The position numbers were made by a program, and so were the translations under genes. A stretch of 64,000 nucleotides of DNA. It comes from Vibrio neptunius. GTDB taxonomy: Bacteria; Pseudomonadota; Gammaproteobacteria; Enterobacterales; Vibrionaceae. The notes below the pieces were generated by a model. It saw only the letters and a program-made list of their open reading frames with translations, had not been told where the DNA came from and did not search any database. Location: the NCBI RefSeq assembly GCF_000967495.1, contig NZ_JXXU01000002.1:1-64000 (forward strand). The letters run 5' to 3'. This document shows positions 1 through 10,672 of this stretch, one piece after another. Position 1 is the first letter of the stretch, and each line of letters begins with the position of its first letter.

Positions 1-4
1 TTAG

Positions 5-10
5 TGTCAA
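5..10 (-). promoter_or_regulatory. Putative rrn P2 -35 element at window edge
   Basis: The reverse strand reads TTGACA here, about 120 bases downstream of the rrn P1 promoter, which is where bacterial rRNA operons carry their second promoter. The -10 would lie outside the window, so this is a half-site only and rests on context. Confidence 0.45.
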
Positions 11-124
11 CCACTTTTTTCAAACTTATTTTCAAGTGTTTCCACTTGGCTAATCGACCTTGCTAACTGAGCTTTATGGTTTCGAAACATAGGCTTCGAA
101 GCGTTCCCGTGTCAGCGAGGGGGC

Positions 125-152
125 ATTATAGAGATCAGCGTCACGTTGGCAA
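125..152 (-). promoter_or_regulatory. rRNA operon P1 promoter, reading leftward out of the window
   Basis: On the reverse strand there is TTGCCA (147-152), a 16-bp spacer and a perfect TATAAT (125-130), followed by a GC-rich discriminator and CGCTGACACGG, closely matching the E. coli rrn P1 promoters. Upstream (153-185) is A/T-tract DNA fitting an UP element. The 16-bp spacer and GC-rich discriminator are the features behind stringent (ppGpp) and growth-rate control. In E. coli yrdA also sits directly upstream of an rrn operon (rrnD), which supports the call. The 16S gene itself lies outside the window. Confidence 0.85.
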
Positions 153-272
153 CCCCTTTTTGCAGTTTTTTTTGATTTTTTTGCCGTTTGAGTATTTTCT
201 ATTCAAAGATAGCTATTTTCCTTACTCTTCTACCTCTGTTTATCCAGAATTCCTCTATTATAAGGAGAAAAA

Positions 273-824
273 ATGAGCGCCTTGCGTAGTTATAAAGATA
301 CACGTCCCGTCATTGGTGAACGTGTCTATATTGATCAAAGCTCAGTGTTGGTGGGCGATATTAGAATTGGCGATGATTCGAGCATCTGGCCTCTCGTTGC
401 AGCTCGCGGTGATGTCAACCATATTCACATTGGCAAGAGAACCAATGTCCAAGATGGCAGCGTATTACATGTTACGCACAAAAATCAGCAAAACCCTAAT
501 GGTTACCCGCTTATCATTGGCGACGATGTCACTGTCGGCCATAAAGTGATGCTACATGGATGCATTATCAAAGACAGGGTTCTAGTAGGTATGGGCGCGA
601 TTGTATTGGATGGGGCAGTAATAGAAGAAGACGTAATGATTGGTGCAGGCAGTTTGGTCCCACCAGGGAAGACTCTCGAAAGCGGCTACTTATATGTAGG
701 CAGCCCAGTCAAACAGGCACGTCCTCTTAACGATAAAGAACGCGCCTTCCTACAAAAGTCAGCAGACAATTATGTGCAGAACAAAGAAGATTACCTGCAT
801 CATGTCGATGTGATTAGCAAATAA
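273..824 (+). CDS. yrdA: Gamma-carbonic-anhydrase-like hexapeptide protein YrdA
   Basis: A 183-residue left-handed beta-helix protein of the gamma-class carbonic anhydrase superfamily. The hexapeptide-repeat core spans roughly residues 15-150, with metal-ligand-type histidines in the stretches VLHVTHK (about 64-70) and DDVTVGHKVMLHGC (about 83-96). Homologues bind zinc; the cellular substrate of YrdA is not settled. The start ATG has a strong AAGGAG eight bases upstream. It lies beside the rrn promoter and its last bases overlap convergent yrdB by 11 bp, the same neighbourhood as in E. coli. Identification is firm, catalytic role is not. Confidence 0.92.
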   Translation: MSALRSYKDTRPVIGERVYIDQSSVLVGDIRIGDDSSIWPLVAARGDVNHIHIGKRTNVQDGSVLHVTHKNQQNPNGYPLIIGDDVTVGHKVMLHGCIIKDRVLVGMGAIVLDGAVIEEDVMIGAGSLVPPGKTLESGYLYVGSPVKQARPLNDKERAFLQKSADNYVQNKEDYLHHVDVISK

Positions 825-1080
825 CTTCGACCTGCCCTGACTGATTGAAGGTTTCGTCTTCAATCAGTTCTTCAGCTAACTCCTCCAGATCAAATCGGTG
901 CTGATTAAAGCAAACGAGAGCTTGCTCAGCACCTTGAAGCTTTTGCCCAGCCAATACTTCCAGCTGATTCAAGGTAACCACGCACTCTATCAATGCACCT
1001 GACTGCTGCGCAGGAAACACGATTGCTTGTAGGTGGTCATCCCAATGCTGCATATCGGGAAACAGAATCGACTGATTCAT
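814..1080 (-). CDS. yrdB: DUF1488 family protein YrdB
   Basis: A small acidic 88-residue protein of the DUF1488 family, function unknown. It starts [14 protein letters not shown] and carries the family pattern of a short beta-rich domain followed by an acidic helix (EELAEELIEDE). Its ATG shares one base with the aroE stop codon (TAATG), so it is almost certainly translated by coupling from aroE. Its 3' end overlaps convergent yrdA. The aroE-yrdB pair is conserved in gamma-proteobacteria. No catalytic motif is visible. Confidence 0.85.
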   Translation of the reverse strand: MNQSILFPDMQHWDDHLQAIVFPAQQSGALIECVVTLNQLEVLAGQKLQGAEQALVCFNQHRFDLEELAEELIEDETFNQSGQVEVIC

Positions 1081-1913
1081 TACATACCCTCTAAATTCTT
1101 TCTTAATTCACGTTGAATTTGTTTTGTTCCAGGTCGGATACCACGCCATAACATAAAGCTTTCCGCAGCCTGCCCCACCAACATGCCCAAGCCGTCGTAT
1201 ACCATCGCCGCGTTATGCTCAATTGCCCACTGATTGAATGTCGTGTGACCAGAGCCATACATCATGTCATAAACCGTCGTTCTCGATGAGAAGATTGCCG
1301 ATGAAATCGCGGGCAGCTCGCCACTGAGACTGGAGGACGTCGAGTTGATGATAATGTCGTAGCTCTGTTCGATGTGTGCCATCTCAACCGCTTTGATCGA
1401 ACCAAAACTTGCAAACATCTCTTGTAACGTCTGCGCTTTAGATAAGGTCCGGTTGGTAATCACAATCTCAGCAGGGCTTTGGTCAAGCAGAGGCTTGATT
1501 ACACCACGAGCCGCCCCTCCTGCACCGATCAAGAGAATTCTTGCACCTTCAATAACGACCTGATTCTGCAGTAGGTCCTGTACCAACCCTTCACCATCGG
1601 TGTTATCGCCCAAGATCTCACCATCATCGAGCTTTTTCAGCGTATTGACGGCACCTGCCAACTGAGCCCGCTCTGTTAAGCGTGTAGCCAGTCGGCAAGC
1701 ATCTTCCTTAAATGGCACAGTGACATTGCACCCTTTTCCGTTTTGAGCAAAAAAAACTTCAGCCGCCGCAATAAATCCATCCACTGGAGCCAACTCAGCA
1801 GAATACGTCAATGACTGATTGGTTTGACGAGCAAACAGTGTATGAATGAACGGTGACTTACTTTGGCTTATCGGGTTTCCGAAAACGGCATAACGATCTA
1901 TCTGCTGGGTCAT
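1080..1913 (-). CDS. aroE: Shikimate dehydrogenase (NADP+)
   Basis: Reduces 3-dehydroshikimate to shikimate with NADPH in the cytoplasmic chorismate pathway. At 277 residues it is close to E. coli AroE. The N-terminal substrate domain shows NPISQSKSP (about 13-21) and NVTVPFK with the catalytic lysine near residue 69; the Rossmann domain has GAGGAARGV (about 130-138) and NRTLSKA, where the arginine reads the NADP 2'-phosphate; [14 protein letters not shown] near the C-terminus is the conserved substrate-side loop. It is followed by yrdB through a TAATG overlap and preceded by hemF and tsaC on the same strand. Confidence 0.96.
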   Translation of the reverse strand: MTQQIDRYAVFGNPISQSKSPFIHTLFARQTNQSLTYSAELAPVDGFIAAAEVFFAQNGKGCNVTVPFKEDACRLATRLTERAQLAGAVNTLKKLDDGEILGDNTDGEGLVQDLLQNQVVIEGARILLIGAGGAARGVIKPLLDQSPAEIVITNRTLSKAQTLQEMFASFGSIKAVEMAHIEQSYDIIINSTSSSLSGELPAISSAIFSSRTTVYDMMYGSGHTTFNQWAIEHNAAMVYDGLGMLVGQAAESFMLWRGIRPGTKQIQRELRKNLEGM

Positions 1914-1988
1914 ATCTTTACCTACTCAAAACAAAAAGGGCCATTGCAAACCAATGACCCTATCATTAACCTTTTAAGGAAGAAAGTG

Positions 1989-2927
<939 letters not shown>

Positions 2928-3485
2928 CTAACCCTGTCTTAATACCTTGGATGTTTTTGCGTCGCGAATTTCACTTGGCTTGTCTCGCCCACCCGTTTTT
3001 CCCGCCAGAATTGCAACTAAGCGATCACCGAGTTGCTGTTCAACTTCTGCGGTCGTCATACAAGGGGGTTCACCGGTCAAATTTGCGCTGGTAGAGGTTA
3101 ACGGCTTTCCAAACGCATTACACATCTTTTGTACCAAAGGATGATCCGTCACACGCACCGCAATCGAGTCAAACTGGCCTGAAACCCAATCCGACACTTT
3201 ATCGCTACACGGCATGATCCAAGTAACTGGGCCAGGCCAAGTTTGATGCACTTTCTGTAACTGCTCATCCGTCAGCTGAGACTCGTCAATATATGGCAGT
3301 AATTGTTCATAACTGGCGGCAATCAGAATCAAACCTTTCTCTACTGGCCTTTGTTTCAGCTCTAATAGTTTCTGAATCGCTTCAGGGTTATCAGGATCAC
3401 AACCAACACCGAATACGCCCTCCGTCGGGTACGCAATCACTTCACCGTTTTTCAGAGCTAATAGAGCCTGCTCAAAATTATCCAC
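2928..3485 (-). CDS. tsaC: Threonylcarbamoyl-AMP synthase TsaC
   Basis: Makes L-threonylcarbamoyl-AMP from threonine, bicarbonate and ATP, the first step of the t6A37 modification of ANN-decoding tRNAs. The 185-residue YrdC-fold protein shows the ligand-binding [13 protein letters not shown] (about 20-32), LKQRP, and the C-terminal [11 protein letters not shown] block. It is the short TsaC type without the extra C-terminal domain of Sua5. It heads the leftward hemF-aroE-yrdB cluster and is divergent from purE, with about 200 bp of control region between. Confidence 0.95.
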   Translation of the reverse strand: MDNFEQALLALKNGEVIAYPTEGVFGVGCDPDNPEAIQKLLELKQRPVEKGLILIAASYEQLLPYIDESQLTDEQLQKVHQTWPGPVTWIMPCSDKVSDWVSGQFDSIAVRVTDHPLVQKMCNAFGKPLTSTSANLTGEPPCMTTAEVEQQLGDRLVAILAGKTGGRDKPSEIRDAKTSKVLRQG

Positions 3486-3593
3486 TGATTCTTTCCTGTC
3501 TGATGTACTGTCTAACCACTAAGTTTACAAACAATCATTGATAGTGACTAAAGCTATTTATTTATAAATTGTGTCAATCTGAATTGAAACTTT

Positions 3594-3631
3594 ACGCAAA
3601 CGTTTGCTTGAGATTAAAATCCCCGTATAAT
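3594..3631 (+). promoter_or_regulatory. purE promoter with overlapping PurR operator
   Basis: ACGCAAACGTTTGCTT at 3594-3609 matches the E. coli PurR operator consensus almost perfectly. It overlaps a -35 hexamer TTGCTT (3604-3609), which is 16 bp from a perfect TATAAT -10 (3626-3631), about 50 bp before the purE start. Binding of PurR with hypoxanthine or guanine would therefore block RNA polymerase directly, as in E. coli purEK. Confidence 0.88.
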
Positions 3632-3681
3632 GCGCTCAAATTTATCTGCTCATCAATAGAGTTGCATTAAGGGAGTTTAAG

Positions 3682-4167
3682 ATGAAAGTCGGTATCATCA
3701 TGGGTTCTAAATCTGACTGGCCAACCATGAAACTAGCAGCTGAAATGCTGGATCAGTTTGGCGTCGAATATGAAACAAAAGTGGTGTCAGCTCACCGTAC
3801 TCCGCAGCTTCTTGCTGATTATGCCAATAGCGCCAAAGCGCGTGGCCTCAAAGTCATCATTGCCGGTGCCGGCGGTGCCGCTCATTTACCAGGTATGGCA
3901 GCCGCTTTCACTAGCTTGCCTGTTCTCGGTGTCCCTGTTCAATCGCGTGCATTAAAAGGTATGGACTCGCTACTATCGATTGTTCAAATGCCAAAAGGTA
4001 TCGCGGTAGGAACATTGGCTATTGGTGAAGCAGGCGCGGCGAATGCGGGCATTCTCGCAGCTCAAATCATTGGCACGCACGATGACACTGTGATGGAGAA
4101 AATCGAAGCATTTCGCAACCAACAAACTGAAACCGTGTTAGCTAACCCAAACCCAGCAGAGGACTAA
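3682..4167 (+). CDS. purE: N5-carboxyaminoimidazole ribonucleotide mutase
   Basis: Class I PurE: rearranges N5-CAIR to CAIR in de novo purine synthesis. At 161 residues it has the phosphate-binding [10 protein letters not shown] (about 8-17), the catalytic-histidine segment VVSAHRTP (about 39-46) and the [14 protein letters not shown] loop (about 62-75). The start has GGGAG ten bases upstream. purK follows four bases after the stop, so the two are co-expressed from the PurR-controlled promoter; having purK confirms the class I (two-step) route. Confidence 0.97.
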   Translation: MKVGIIMGSKSDWPTMKLAAEMLDQFGVEYETKVVSAHRTPQLLADYANSAKARGLKVIIAGAGGAAHLPGMAAAFTSLPVLGVPVQSRALKGMDSLLSIVQMPKGIAVGTLAIGEAGAANAGILAAQIIGTHDDTVMEKIEAFRNQQTETVLANPNPAED

Positions 4168-4171
4168 TCCC

Positions 4172-5305
4172 ATGCATGTGTTAGTGCTTGGAGCGGGACA
4201 GCTGGCACGCATGATGTCACTGGCTGGCGCTCCTCTGAACATCGATATTATTGCGTATGATGTGGCGAGCGAAAATATCGTCCATCCGCTAACTCAGTCG
4301 CTGCTGGGCAAAGGGTTGGACAATGCCATTGAGCAAGCAGATGTCATTACCGCCGAGTTCGAGCATATCCCAAATGATATTCTTGATGTTTGCCAAGCAA
4401 GCGGAAAGCTCTTCCCCTCTGCCGACGCCATCAAAGCTGGCGGTGACCGACGAATCGAAAAAGCATTGCTAGACAGTGCGAAGGTCCACAATGCCAAATA
4501 CCATGTGATCCAGACACGCGAAGACTTTGCTCATGCTATAGAGTATGTCGGTATTCCAATGGTGTTAAAGAGTGCCTTGGGTGGTTATGATGGCAAAGGT
4601 CAGTGGCGACTCAAAGACCCAGCTCAGATAGACGCACTATGGGCTGAGATGGAAGCGTGTATTAACGCCACAGAAACACAAGCCATTGTTGCGGAGGAGT
4701 TCGTTCCTTTTCAACGTGAAGTGTCACTTGTCGGTGCACGCGGTAAAAATGGCGAAGTTACAGTATATCCACTTGCAGAAAACGTCCACACCAATGGCGT
4801 ACTGAGCGTCTCGACCGCCATTGCCGATACTGAGTTGCAACAACAAGCACAAGAAATGTTCACTGCGGTAGCTAACGAGCTCAACTATATAGGCGTTCTG
4901 ACACTCGAGTTCTTTGATTTGAATGGCACCTTGTTGGTCAACGAAATTGCACCTCGTGTCCACAACTCTGGCCACTGGACACAACAAGGTGCAGAAACCT
5001 GCCAGTTTGAGAATCACTTACGAGCAGTGTGTCGCATGCCGCTGGGTAACACCAAGCTGATCCGCGAAACGTCGATGATCAATATCCTCGGTGAAGATAC
5101 CCTGCCAGAAAGCGTGCTCGCTATGCCTGGATGTCACGTTCACTGGTATGGGAAAGAAAAGCGCGCAGGACGCAAGATGGGCCACATTAACGTGTGTGGT
5201 GATTACAGTGGTGAACTGCAACGTCAATTATCGGCTCTAGCGGAAGTCTTAGACGCGGATGCTTTCGCGGCGGTTCACGATATAGCGCGTCGAGGTAAGC
5301 ACTAA
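4172..5305 (+). CDS. purK: N5-carboxyaminoimidazole ribonucleotide synthase
   Basis: ATP-grasp enzyme that carboxylates AIR with ATP and bicarbonate to N5-CAIR, the substrate of PurE. The 377-residue protein starts with the Rossmann-like [15 protein letters not shown], has the ATP-grasp lysine segment [15 protein letters not shown] (about 130-144), and the metal-binding [24 protein letters not shown] (cited as blocks LEFF, NEIAPR and NSGHW). It is second in the purEK operon and ends just before a bidirectional terminator. Confidence 0.96.
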   Translation: MHVLVLGAGQLARMMSLAGAPLNIDIIAYDVASENIVHPLTQSLLGKGLDNAIEQADVITAEFEHIPNDILDVCQASGKLFPSADAIKAGGDRRIEKALLDSAKVHNAKYHVIQTREDFAHAIEYVGIPMVLKSALGGYDGKGQWRLKDPAQIDALWAEMEACINATETQAIVAEEFVPFQREVSLVGARGKNGEVTVYPLAENVHTNGVLSVSTAIADTELQQQAQEMFTAVANELNYIGVLTLEFFDLNGTLLVNEIAPRVHNSGHWTQQGAETCQFENHLRAVCRMPLGNTKLIRETSMINILGEDTLPESVLAMPGCHVHWYGKEKRAGRKMGHINVCGDYSGELQRQLSALAEVLDADAFAAVHDIARRGKH

Positions 5306-5322
5306 TCATCGCAATCTTGATA

Positions 5323-5351
5323 AAAAACGGTGCTGTTTCAGCGCCGTTTTT
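5323..5351. terminator. Bidirectional terminator between purK and yrdD
   Basis: An A-tract, the stem ACGGTGC / GCGCCGT (one T-G pair) around a TTTCA-type loop, and a T-tract give an intrinsic terminator usable from both sides. It ends purEK and overlaps the stop codon of convergent yrdD. Confidence 0.85.
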
Positions 5352-5940
5352 ATTGTTGCCTCTGGGTGTGATGGCATTTTCGATCAGCACACTGATGTTT
5401 ACCCCCACTAGCGAGCTTCTTCTCGATCAATAAAGGAAAGCCACATTGTTCGCACTTACCCTTAACTGGCGGCTGATTAACCGCAAACTTACATTTAGGG
5501 TAATTATCACAAGCAAAAAAAGCTTTGCCAAAACGGTTCTTTCTCTCGACCAAATGACCTTTGCCACACTCCGGACACGCATGCTCCACTTGAGCCTCTT
5601 GTTCAGTCGGTGACTCAAGTGACTCAATATGATCACACTGCGGATAATGACTACAACCAATAAACATTCCGTAACGCCCTTGGCGCAACACCAATTCATT
5701 AGAGCACTCCGGACAGGGTACGCCCAGCTCTTTAATAATATGGCCGTCATTCTGATGCAAAGGTTGGATAAAGTCGCAAGTAGGATATTGATTACAGCCC
5801 AAAAACGGGCCGTGCTTGCCGTGACGAAGTTGTAGTTCGCCTTCTCGCTTCTCTGACTGGCATTTTGGGCACGCTTTGTGTTCTAAAGCGTGCTCATGGG
5901 CCGAAAACAACTGATGATCTATTTTACCGCTCATAGCCAC
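5350..5940 (-). CDS. yrdD: Topoisomerase-type C4 zinc-finger protein YrdD
   Basis: A 196-residue protein made almost entirely of zinc ribbons like those at the C-terminus of DNA topoisomerase I. Three clear units each have CPxC...C...C pairs (starting near residues 23, 76 and 119) and a fourth, KCEQCG...CADRKC, ends the protein. Such units bind single-stranded DNA; there is no topoisomerase catalytic domain, so this is a stand-alone DNA-binding protein. It is the last gene of the dprA-smg-yrdD operon, the order also found in E. coli. Its exact job is unknown. Confidence 0.88.
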   Translation of the reverse strand: MAMSGKIDHQLFSAHEHALEHKACPKCQSEKREGELQLRHGKHGPFLGCNQYPTCDFIQPLHQNDGHIIKELGVPCPECSNELVLRQGRYGMFIGCSHYPQCDHIESLESPTEQEAQVEHACPECGKGHLVERKNRFGKAFFACDNYPKCKFAVNQPPVKGKCEQCGFPLLIEKKLASGGKHQCADRKCHHTQRQQ

Positions 5941-5956
5941 TCATGGAGTTTGGAGT

Positions 5957-6436
5957 TTAATGAAGAATACCTTGCTCTTTGGTATACAACAGCTCTTCCA
6001 TAAGCGTGTAGGCGTTTTCATTACCTGGCACATTAAACAGCACCATCAGCACAATCCATTTCAGATCATCCAGTTCAAATTCGTCTGTCTCAAGCCCCAT
6101 AATACGGTCAATAACCATTTCACGAGTCTCAGTCGTCAGCACATTGACCTGTTCAAGGAAAGTCAGAAAACCTCGCGATTCAAGGTTTAGACGCTCACAC
6201 TCTTTCGCAGTATAGATACGCGTTGAGGTGGACGTGCTACAAATAGAAATCGCGGAGTGCGTTTCGCTTTGCTGCAATGCAGCCAACTCTTCTAGCCAGA
6301 CAAGGGCTTTATAAATGTCTTTTTGATGAAAGCCAGCACGAAGTAATTCTTCCTCTAACTCATCTTGATTGACCTGTAACTCTGCATCGCTATGGATGTA
6401 AGTTTCAAACAGATACATTAGGATATCCATCATCAT
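5957..6436 (-). CDS. smg: Smg family protein (DUF494)
   Basis: A 159-residue protein of the Smg/DUF494 family. It begins [14 protein letters not shown] with the acidic helix-rich N-terminus of the family, has the middle [17 protein letters not shown] block (about 97-113) and the conserved [11 protein letters not shown] and [14 protein letters not shown] segments near the C-terminus. Its function is unsettled; the steady link with dprA suggests a DNA-related role. It sits two bases downstream of the dprA stop, so it is translationally close-coupled. Confidence 0.9.
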   Translation of the reverse strand: MMMDILMYLFETYIHSDAELQVNQDELEEELLRAGFHQKDIYKALVWLEELAALQQSETHSAISICSTSTSTRIYTAKECERLNLESRGFLTFLEQVNVLTTETREMVIDRIMGLETDEFELDDLKWIVLMVLFNVPGNENAYTLMEELLYTKEQGILH

Positions 6437-6438
6437 AG

Positions 6439-7554
6439 CTAGCCCCTCCCCTTTCGAATATAGCCACCGGAAACCGCAACAACATGCCCCAAGAGCTCAA
6501 GCTCCAAGATCTGCATCATGACTTCATGAACAGGTATATTGGTCCTGCTTGCAAGAATATCAACTGGTGTAGCCTTACTTCCTACGTTAGCTAACAGCTG
6601 AGGAAATGGCAATTCTTCTTTGCAATCAATTTGTTCAAATAGTTCATTTTGAACAGAAGGCTTATTTAAATCAGACCAGCGAATAAGGCTCTCTATTTCA
6701 TCGACAATATCAGAAACCTGTTGAACCAAGCATGCTCCTTGTTTTATCAATAGGTTACAGCCTCTGGCATGAGGATGGTGAATCGACCCCGGAACGGCAA
6801 ACACTTCACGGCCTTGTTCTATCGCATAACGAGCGGTAATTAAAGAGCCACTTTTCTTTGCTGCCTCTATGACTAAAACACCCACTGACAAACCGCTAAT
6901 GATTCGATTTCGGCGTGGGAAGTTATCGGCTTTGGGCTTCATATTAGGATGGAGCTCCGACACTAGTGCCCCTTGCTGAATGATTCGTTGAGCTAACGCC
7001 TGATGACGTGCCGGATACACAGAATTTAAGCCACAACCGAGCACAGCGACAGTTTGCCCATTACCATTTAGAGCCCCATCATGGGCATAACCATCAATAC
7101 CCAACGCTAAACCGCTGGTGACAACCATGTCTTGATTCACCAGCTGTGTTGCAAAGCTGCGAGCGGTGTTAAGCCCATCAATACTAGCATTGCGACTGCC
7201 CACGATAGCTATTTGTGGCAGACACAGGCTTTCAAGCTGACCTTCCACAAACAACGTTGCTGGCGCAGCATCAGCTTGTTTCAACAGTGCCGGATACCGA
7301 TGGTCACTTGAAGGTAGAATGGTTCTGACATTTGAGGCTTCTTGCCACTCGAAGCACACCTCAACATCCCCCGCAGCCCGGTGCTGGAGATATGTCAGTT
7401 GGGAGTCAGAGAAGCCTAAACGGCGCAATGTCTCAGATGAAGACTCAATGATGTTGATTGGAGAATCCACCTCTACCAAGCGCTGAAACGCTTTTGGCCC
7501 GATCTGAGGCGTAAAGTATAAGCTCAGCCAAGCCGTTAGTTCTTCTTCTGTCAT
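6439..7554 (-). CDS. dprA: DNA processing protein DprA
   Basis: Binds incoming single-stranded DNA during natural transformation and loads RecA on it. The 371-residue protein has an N-terminal SAM-like helical domain (about 1-70), a Rossmann-like core with GSRNAS (about 121-126), [16 protein letters not shown] (about 145-160), [12 protein letters not shown] and [12 protein letters not shown], and a C-terminal winged-helix-like domain (about 310-371). Together with comM at 36.7-38.2 kb this fits a naturally competent vibrio. It heads the dprA-smg-yrdD operon and is divergent from def. Confidence 0.95.
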   Translation of the reverse strand: MTEEELTAWLSLYFTPQIGPKAFQRLVEVDSPINIIESSSETLRRLGFSDSQLTYLQHRAAGDVEVCFEWQEASNVRTILPSSDHRYPALLKQADAAPATLFVEGQLESLCLPQIAIVGSRNASIDGLNTARSFATQLVNQDMVVTSGLALGIDGYAHDGALNGNGQTVAVLGCGLNSVYPARHQALAQRIIQQGALVSELHPNMKPKADNFPRRNRIISGLSVGVLVIEAAKKSGSLITARYAIEQGREVFAVPGSIHHPHARGCNLLIKQGACLVQQVSDIVDEIESLIRWSDLNKPSVQNELFEQIDCKEELPFPQLLANVGSKATPVDILASRTNIPVHEVMMQILELELLGHVVAVSGGYIRKGRG

Positions 7555-7793
7555 AGGAAAATTTCGTCAGGCCTAACAACTTATTACACGACACCAACTG
7601 GCCATAACGAGCCAACCTAGACTTCGCATTTTAAGCCACTTTTGGCCGCTCATCGTTCGCCAAATTTAACGTTGTGATTAACTCGGGAAAATACGCAAAA
7701 ACACAATGAGGCTGTCATTTAGGTGGCAAAATGTCTAGAATTGAGCCAACAAGGTTTATCCTGATTCGGCTCAGTTCAACATTTCGAGTGTAT

Positions 7794-8309
7794 ATGTCTG
7801 TATTACAAGTATTAACATTCCCAGATGAGCGCCTTCGCACTGTTGCAAAACCAGTGGAAAAGGTGACCCCTGAGATTCAAAAGTTCGTCGACGACATGAT
7901 TGAAACCATGTATGACGAAGAAGGTATTGGTCTGGCAGCAACCCAGGTCGATTTCCACCAACGTATCGTTGTTATCGATGTTTCAGAAACACGCGATCAG
8001 CCAATGGTTCTCATCAATCCTGAAATATTAGAAAAACGCGGCGAAGATGGCATTGAAGAGGGCTGTCTGTCTGTTCCGGGCGCGCGAGCACTAGTACCCC
8101 GCGCTGCGGAAGTCAGCGTCAAAGCCTTAGATCGTGATGGCACAGAATACACGTTTGAAGCAGATGATCTGCTGGCAATTTGTGTGCAACACGAGCTTGA
8201 CCATCTAGAAGGCAAACTTTTTGTCGATTATTTGTCGCCCCTGAAACGCAAGCGCATTCAGGAAAAACTGGCGAAAATCAAACGCTTTAACGAAAAGCAC
8301 GCCAGCTAA
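7794..8309 (+). CDS. def: Peptide deformylase
   Basis: Removes the N-formyl group from new polypeptides. All three metalloprotease motifs are present: GIGLAATQV (about 44-52), EGCLSV with the metal-binding cysteine (about 89-94) and QHELDHLEG (about 132-140). I chose the ATG at 7794 ([14 protein letters not shown]), giving the usual 171 residues; an upstream in-frame ATG at 7731 would add 21 residues with no family support. No strong Shine-Dalgarno is seen at 7794. def is followed by fmt, the enzyme adding the formyl group it removes. Confidence 0.95.
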   Translation: MSVLQVLTFPDERLRTVAKPVEKVTPEIQKFVDDMIETMYDEEGIGLAATQVDFHQRIVVIDVSETRDQPMVLINPEILEKRGEDGIEEGCLSVPGARALVPRAAEVSVKALDRDGTEYTFEADDLLAICVQHELDHLEGKLFVDYLSPLKRKRIQEKLAKIKRFNEKHAS

Positions 8310-8338
8310 GCCTAGCGGCTAAATTAAAGGAACGTACT

Positions 8339-9286
8339 TTGAGCAAACCTTTGAAAATTGTATTTGCCGGTACTCCGGACTTCGCCGCCCGTCACTTGGC
8401 GGCGTTGTTGTCTTCGGAGCACGAGGTTATTGCGGTCTACACCCAGCCAGACCGTCCAGCGGGGCGAGGCAAAAAGCTGACTGCCAGCCCAGTCAAGCAC
8501 ATCGCACTTGAGCATGATATCCCGGTTTACCAACCAGAAAACTTTAAGTCAGATGAAGCAAAGCAAGAACTGGCTGATTTGAATGCGGATCTGATGGTCG
8601 TGGTCGCTTATGGTTTATTGCTGCCACAAGCAGTACTCGATACACCAAAGCTAGGCTGTATCAACGTCCATGGTTCGATTCTGCCACGTTGGCGCGGTGC
8701 CGCTCCTATCCAGCGCTCGATTTGGGCTGGCGATCAGGAGACGGGCGTCACTATTATGCAGATGGATATCGGCTTAGATACTGGCGATATGCTGAAAATT
8801 GCTACTTTGCCAATCAAAGCGACAGATACCAGCGCTTCTATGTATGAAAAGCTAGCTGAGCTTGGCCCGCAAGCTTTAGTTGAATGCTTGGCTGACATTG
8901 CTGACGGCAAAGCGTCACCTGAAAAGCAAGATGACGAGCTGGCGAATTACGCCAAAAAGCTCAGTAAAGAAGAGGCACGAATTAACTGGAGTGATGAGGC
9001 TGCGCATATCGAACGTTGTGTACGTGCCTTCAACCCTTGGCCGATGAGCTATTTTGAAGCCGCCAACAACAGCATCAAAGTCTGGCAAAGCCGCGTTGAC
9101 GTTCAAGCGACAACTGAGGCACCTGGTACCATACTGCAAGCAGATAAAACCGGGATCTACGTTGCCACAGGCAAGCATGTTCTGGTTCTTGAACAACTTC
9201 AGGTGCCCGGTAAAAAAGCCATGCCGGTTCAGGATATCCTCAACTCGCGTGCCAGCTGGTTTGAAGTCGGCACTCAGCTGACCTAA
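8339..9286 (+). CDS. fmt: Methionyl-tRNA formyltransferase
   Basis: Formylates initiator Met-tRNA with 10-formyl-THF. The 315-residue protein has the N-terminal [12 protein letters not shown] (about 10-21), the catalytic block [17 protein letters not shown] (about 108-124) and MDIGLDTGD with the catalytic aspartate (about 141-149), then the C-terminal tRNA-binding domain from about 205. The start is TTG ([11 protein letters not shown]), with AAAGGAA eight bases upstream. It follows def by 29 bp and precedes rsmB, the standard def-fmt-rsmB-trkA order. Confidence 0.95.
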   Translation: MSKPLKIVFAGTPDFAARHLAALLSSEHEVIAVYTQPDRPAGRGKKLTASPVKHIALEHDIPVYQPENFKSDEAKQELADLNADLMVVVAYGLLLPQAVLDTPKLGCINVHGSILPRWRGAAPIQRSIWAGDQETGVTIMQMDIGLDTGDMLKIATLPIKATDTSASMYEKLAELGPQALVECLADIADGKASPEKQDDELANYAKKLSKEEARINWSDEAAHIERCVRAFNPWPMSYFEAANNSIKVWQSRVDVQATTEAPGTILQADKTGIYVATGKHVLVLEQLQVPGKKAMPVQDILNSRASWFEVGTQLT

Positions 9287-9302
9287 TTTATACGTACTTT
9301 TT

Positions 9303-9320
9303 GAGGGTGGAGACACCCTC
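9303..9320 (+). other. Intercistronic hairpin between fmt and rsmB
   Basis: GAGGGTGGAGACACCCTC is a perfect 7-bp stem closed by a GAGA (GNRA) tetraloop, with no T-run after it, so it is not a standard terminator. It may stabilise an mRNA end or tune downstream translation; this is inference. Confidence 0.5.
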
Positions 9321-9342
9321 CCTTACTGTTAAGGTATTCAAC

Positions 9343-10623
9343 ATGAATGTTCGCGCTGCTGCGGCTAATGTCCTTTTCCAAGTGGTCGATAAAGGCCAGT
9401 CTCTGTCTAACGCACTTCCTGCGGCTCAACAACAAGTCAAACCTCGCGATCAAGCGTTGTTACAGGAAATCTGTTATGGATCATTGCGTTATTTACCTCG
9501 CCTTGAATCGATCGCGAATGAGCTGATGGATAAGCCACTTAAAGGCAAACAACGCGTTTTCCACCACTTGATTCTGGTCGGTATTTACCAACTGAGCTTT
9601 ATGCGTATTCCAGCGCACGCAGCCGTCGGTGAAACCGTCGAAGGCACCAAAACGCTCAAAGGCCCACGCCTACGCGGTTTAATCAATGCAGTGTTGCGTA
9701 ACTATCAACGTAACCAAGAAGAGCTAGACGCTCATGCCATGAGCCACAATGCCGGTAAATATGGTCACCCGAGTTGGTTGCTCAAACTGCTTCAGGACGC
9801 CTACCCACAGCAATGGCAAGACATTATTGAAGCCAACAACAGCAAAGCACCAATGTGGTTGCGTGTGAATCACCAACATCACAGCCGTGACGAATACCAG
9901 CAACTGCTCAAAAATGAAAACATAGATAGCAGTATTCACAGTGAAGCGAGCGACGCCCTAAAATTAGCCGCCCCGTGCGACGTGACAAAATTGCCAGGCT
10001 TTGAGAAAGGTTGGGTTTCCGTTCAGGACGCAGCAGCTCAGCTGTCGATTAACTACCTAACGCCAAAAGATGGCGAGTTAATTCTAGATTGCTGTGCTGC
10101 ACCGGGAGGCAAAACTGCCCATATTCTTGAGCGTACTCAAGATGCACAGGTTGTGGCCATTGACTGTGATGACAGCCGCCTCAAACGCGTACACGACAAC
10201 CTGCAACGCCTTCAACTGAAAGCGCAAGTTCTTTGCGGTGACGCACGTAAGCCAAAAGATTGGTGGCAAGGCGAGCAATTTGATCGCATCCTGCTCGATG
10301 CACCTTGTTCGGCCACGGGTGTTATTCGCCGTCACCCAGACATCAAATGGCTGCGTCGTGGTGATGACATAGCAGCATTGGCAGAATTACAAAGCGAGAT
10401 TCTGGATGCGATGTGGCAACAGCTGAAGCCGGGCGGTACGCTGGTTTATGCGACCTGCTCTATCACACCACAGGAAAACAGCGAACAGGTGAAAGCGTTT
10501 CTGGCACGCACCGCGAATGCTCAGTTAGAAGGTTCGCCGGTAGACAACCCAGGGCGCCAAGTGCTTCCTGGTGAAGAGGATATGGATGGCTTTTATTACG
10601 CCATCCTGACAAAAATCGCGTAG
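9343..10623 (+). CDS. rsmB: 16S rRNA m5C967 methyltransferase RsmB
   Basis: SAM-dependent methyltransferase for C967 of 16S rRNA. The 426-residue protein has an N-terminal NusB-like RNA-binding domain (about 1-140) and a Rossmann catalytic domain with the SAM loop [11 protein letters not shown] (about 248-258), DAPCSATG (about 318-325) and the second catalytic cysteine in [11 protein letters not shown] (about 367-377). I chose ATG 9343 ([12 protein letters not shown]), which has AAGG eight bases upstream; the in-frame TTG at 9301 would add 14 residues across the hairpin. E. coli RsmB is 429 residues. Confidence 0.94.
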   Translation: MNVRAAAANVLFQVVDKGQSLSNALPAAQQQVKPRDQALLQEICYGSLRYLPRLESIANELMDKPLKGKQRVFHHLILVGIYQLSFMRIPAHAAVGETVEGTKTLKGPRLRGLINAVLRNYQRNQEELDAHAMSHNAGKYGHPSWLLKLLQDAYPQQWQDIIEANNSKAPMWLRVNHQHHSRDEYQQLLKNENIDSSIHSEASDALKLAAPCDVTKLPGFEKGWVSVQDAAAQLSINYLTPKDGELILDCCAAPGGKTAHILERTQDAQVVAIDCDDSRLKRVHDNLQRLQLKAQVLCGDARKPKDWWQGEQFDRILLDAPCSATGVIRRHPDIKWLRRGDDIAALAELQSEILDAMWQQLKPGGTLVYATCSITPQENSEQVKAFLARTANAQLEGSPVDNPGRQVLPGEEDMDGFYYAILTKIA

Positions 10624-10630
10624 TGATTCG

Positions 10631-10645
10631 GGGATCATCGATCCC
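10631..10645 (+). other. Intercistronic hairpin between rsmB and trkA
   Basis: GGGATC-ATC-GATCCC is a perfect 6-bp stem with a 3-base loop and no T-run, starting 8 bp after the rsmB stop. Like the hairpin before rsmB it may act on mRNA stability rather than termination. Confidence 0.4.
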
Positions 10646-10672
10646 TTAAATTTTGGTTAGACGAGAAACGGT

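Noticed and set aside
7731..7793. 21-residue N-terminal extension of def
   Set aside because: Peptide deformylases start at MSVLQVL with no such extension; no Shine-Dalgarno at 7731.
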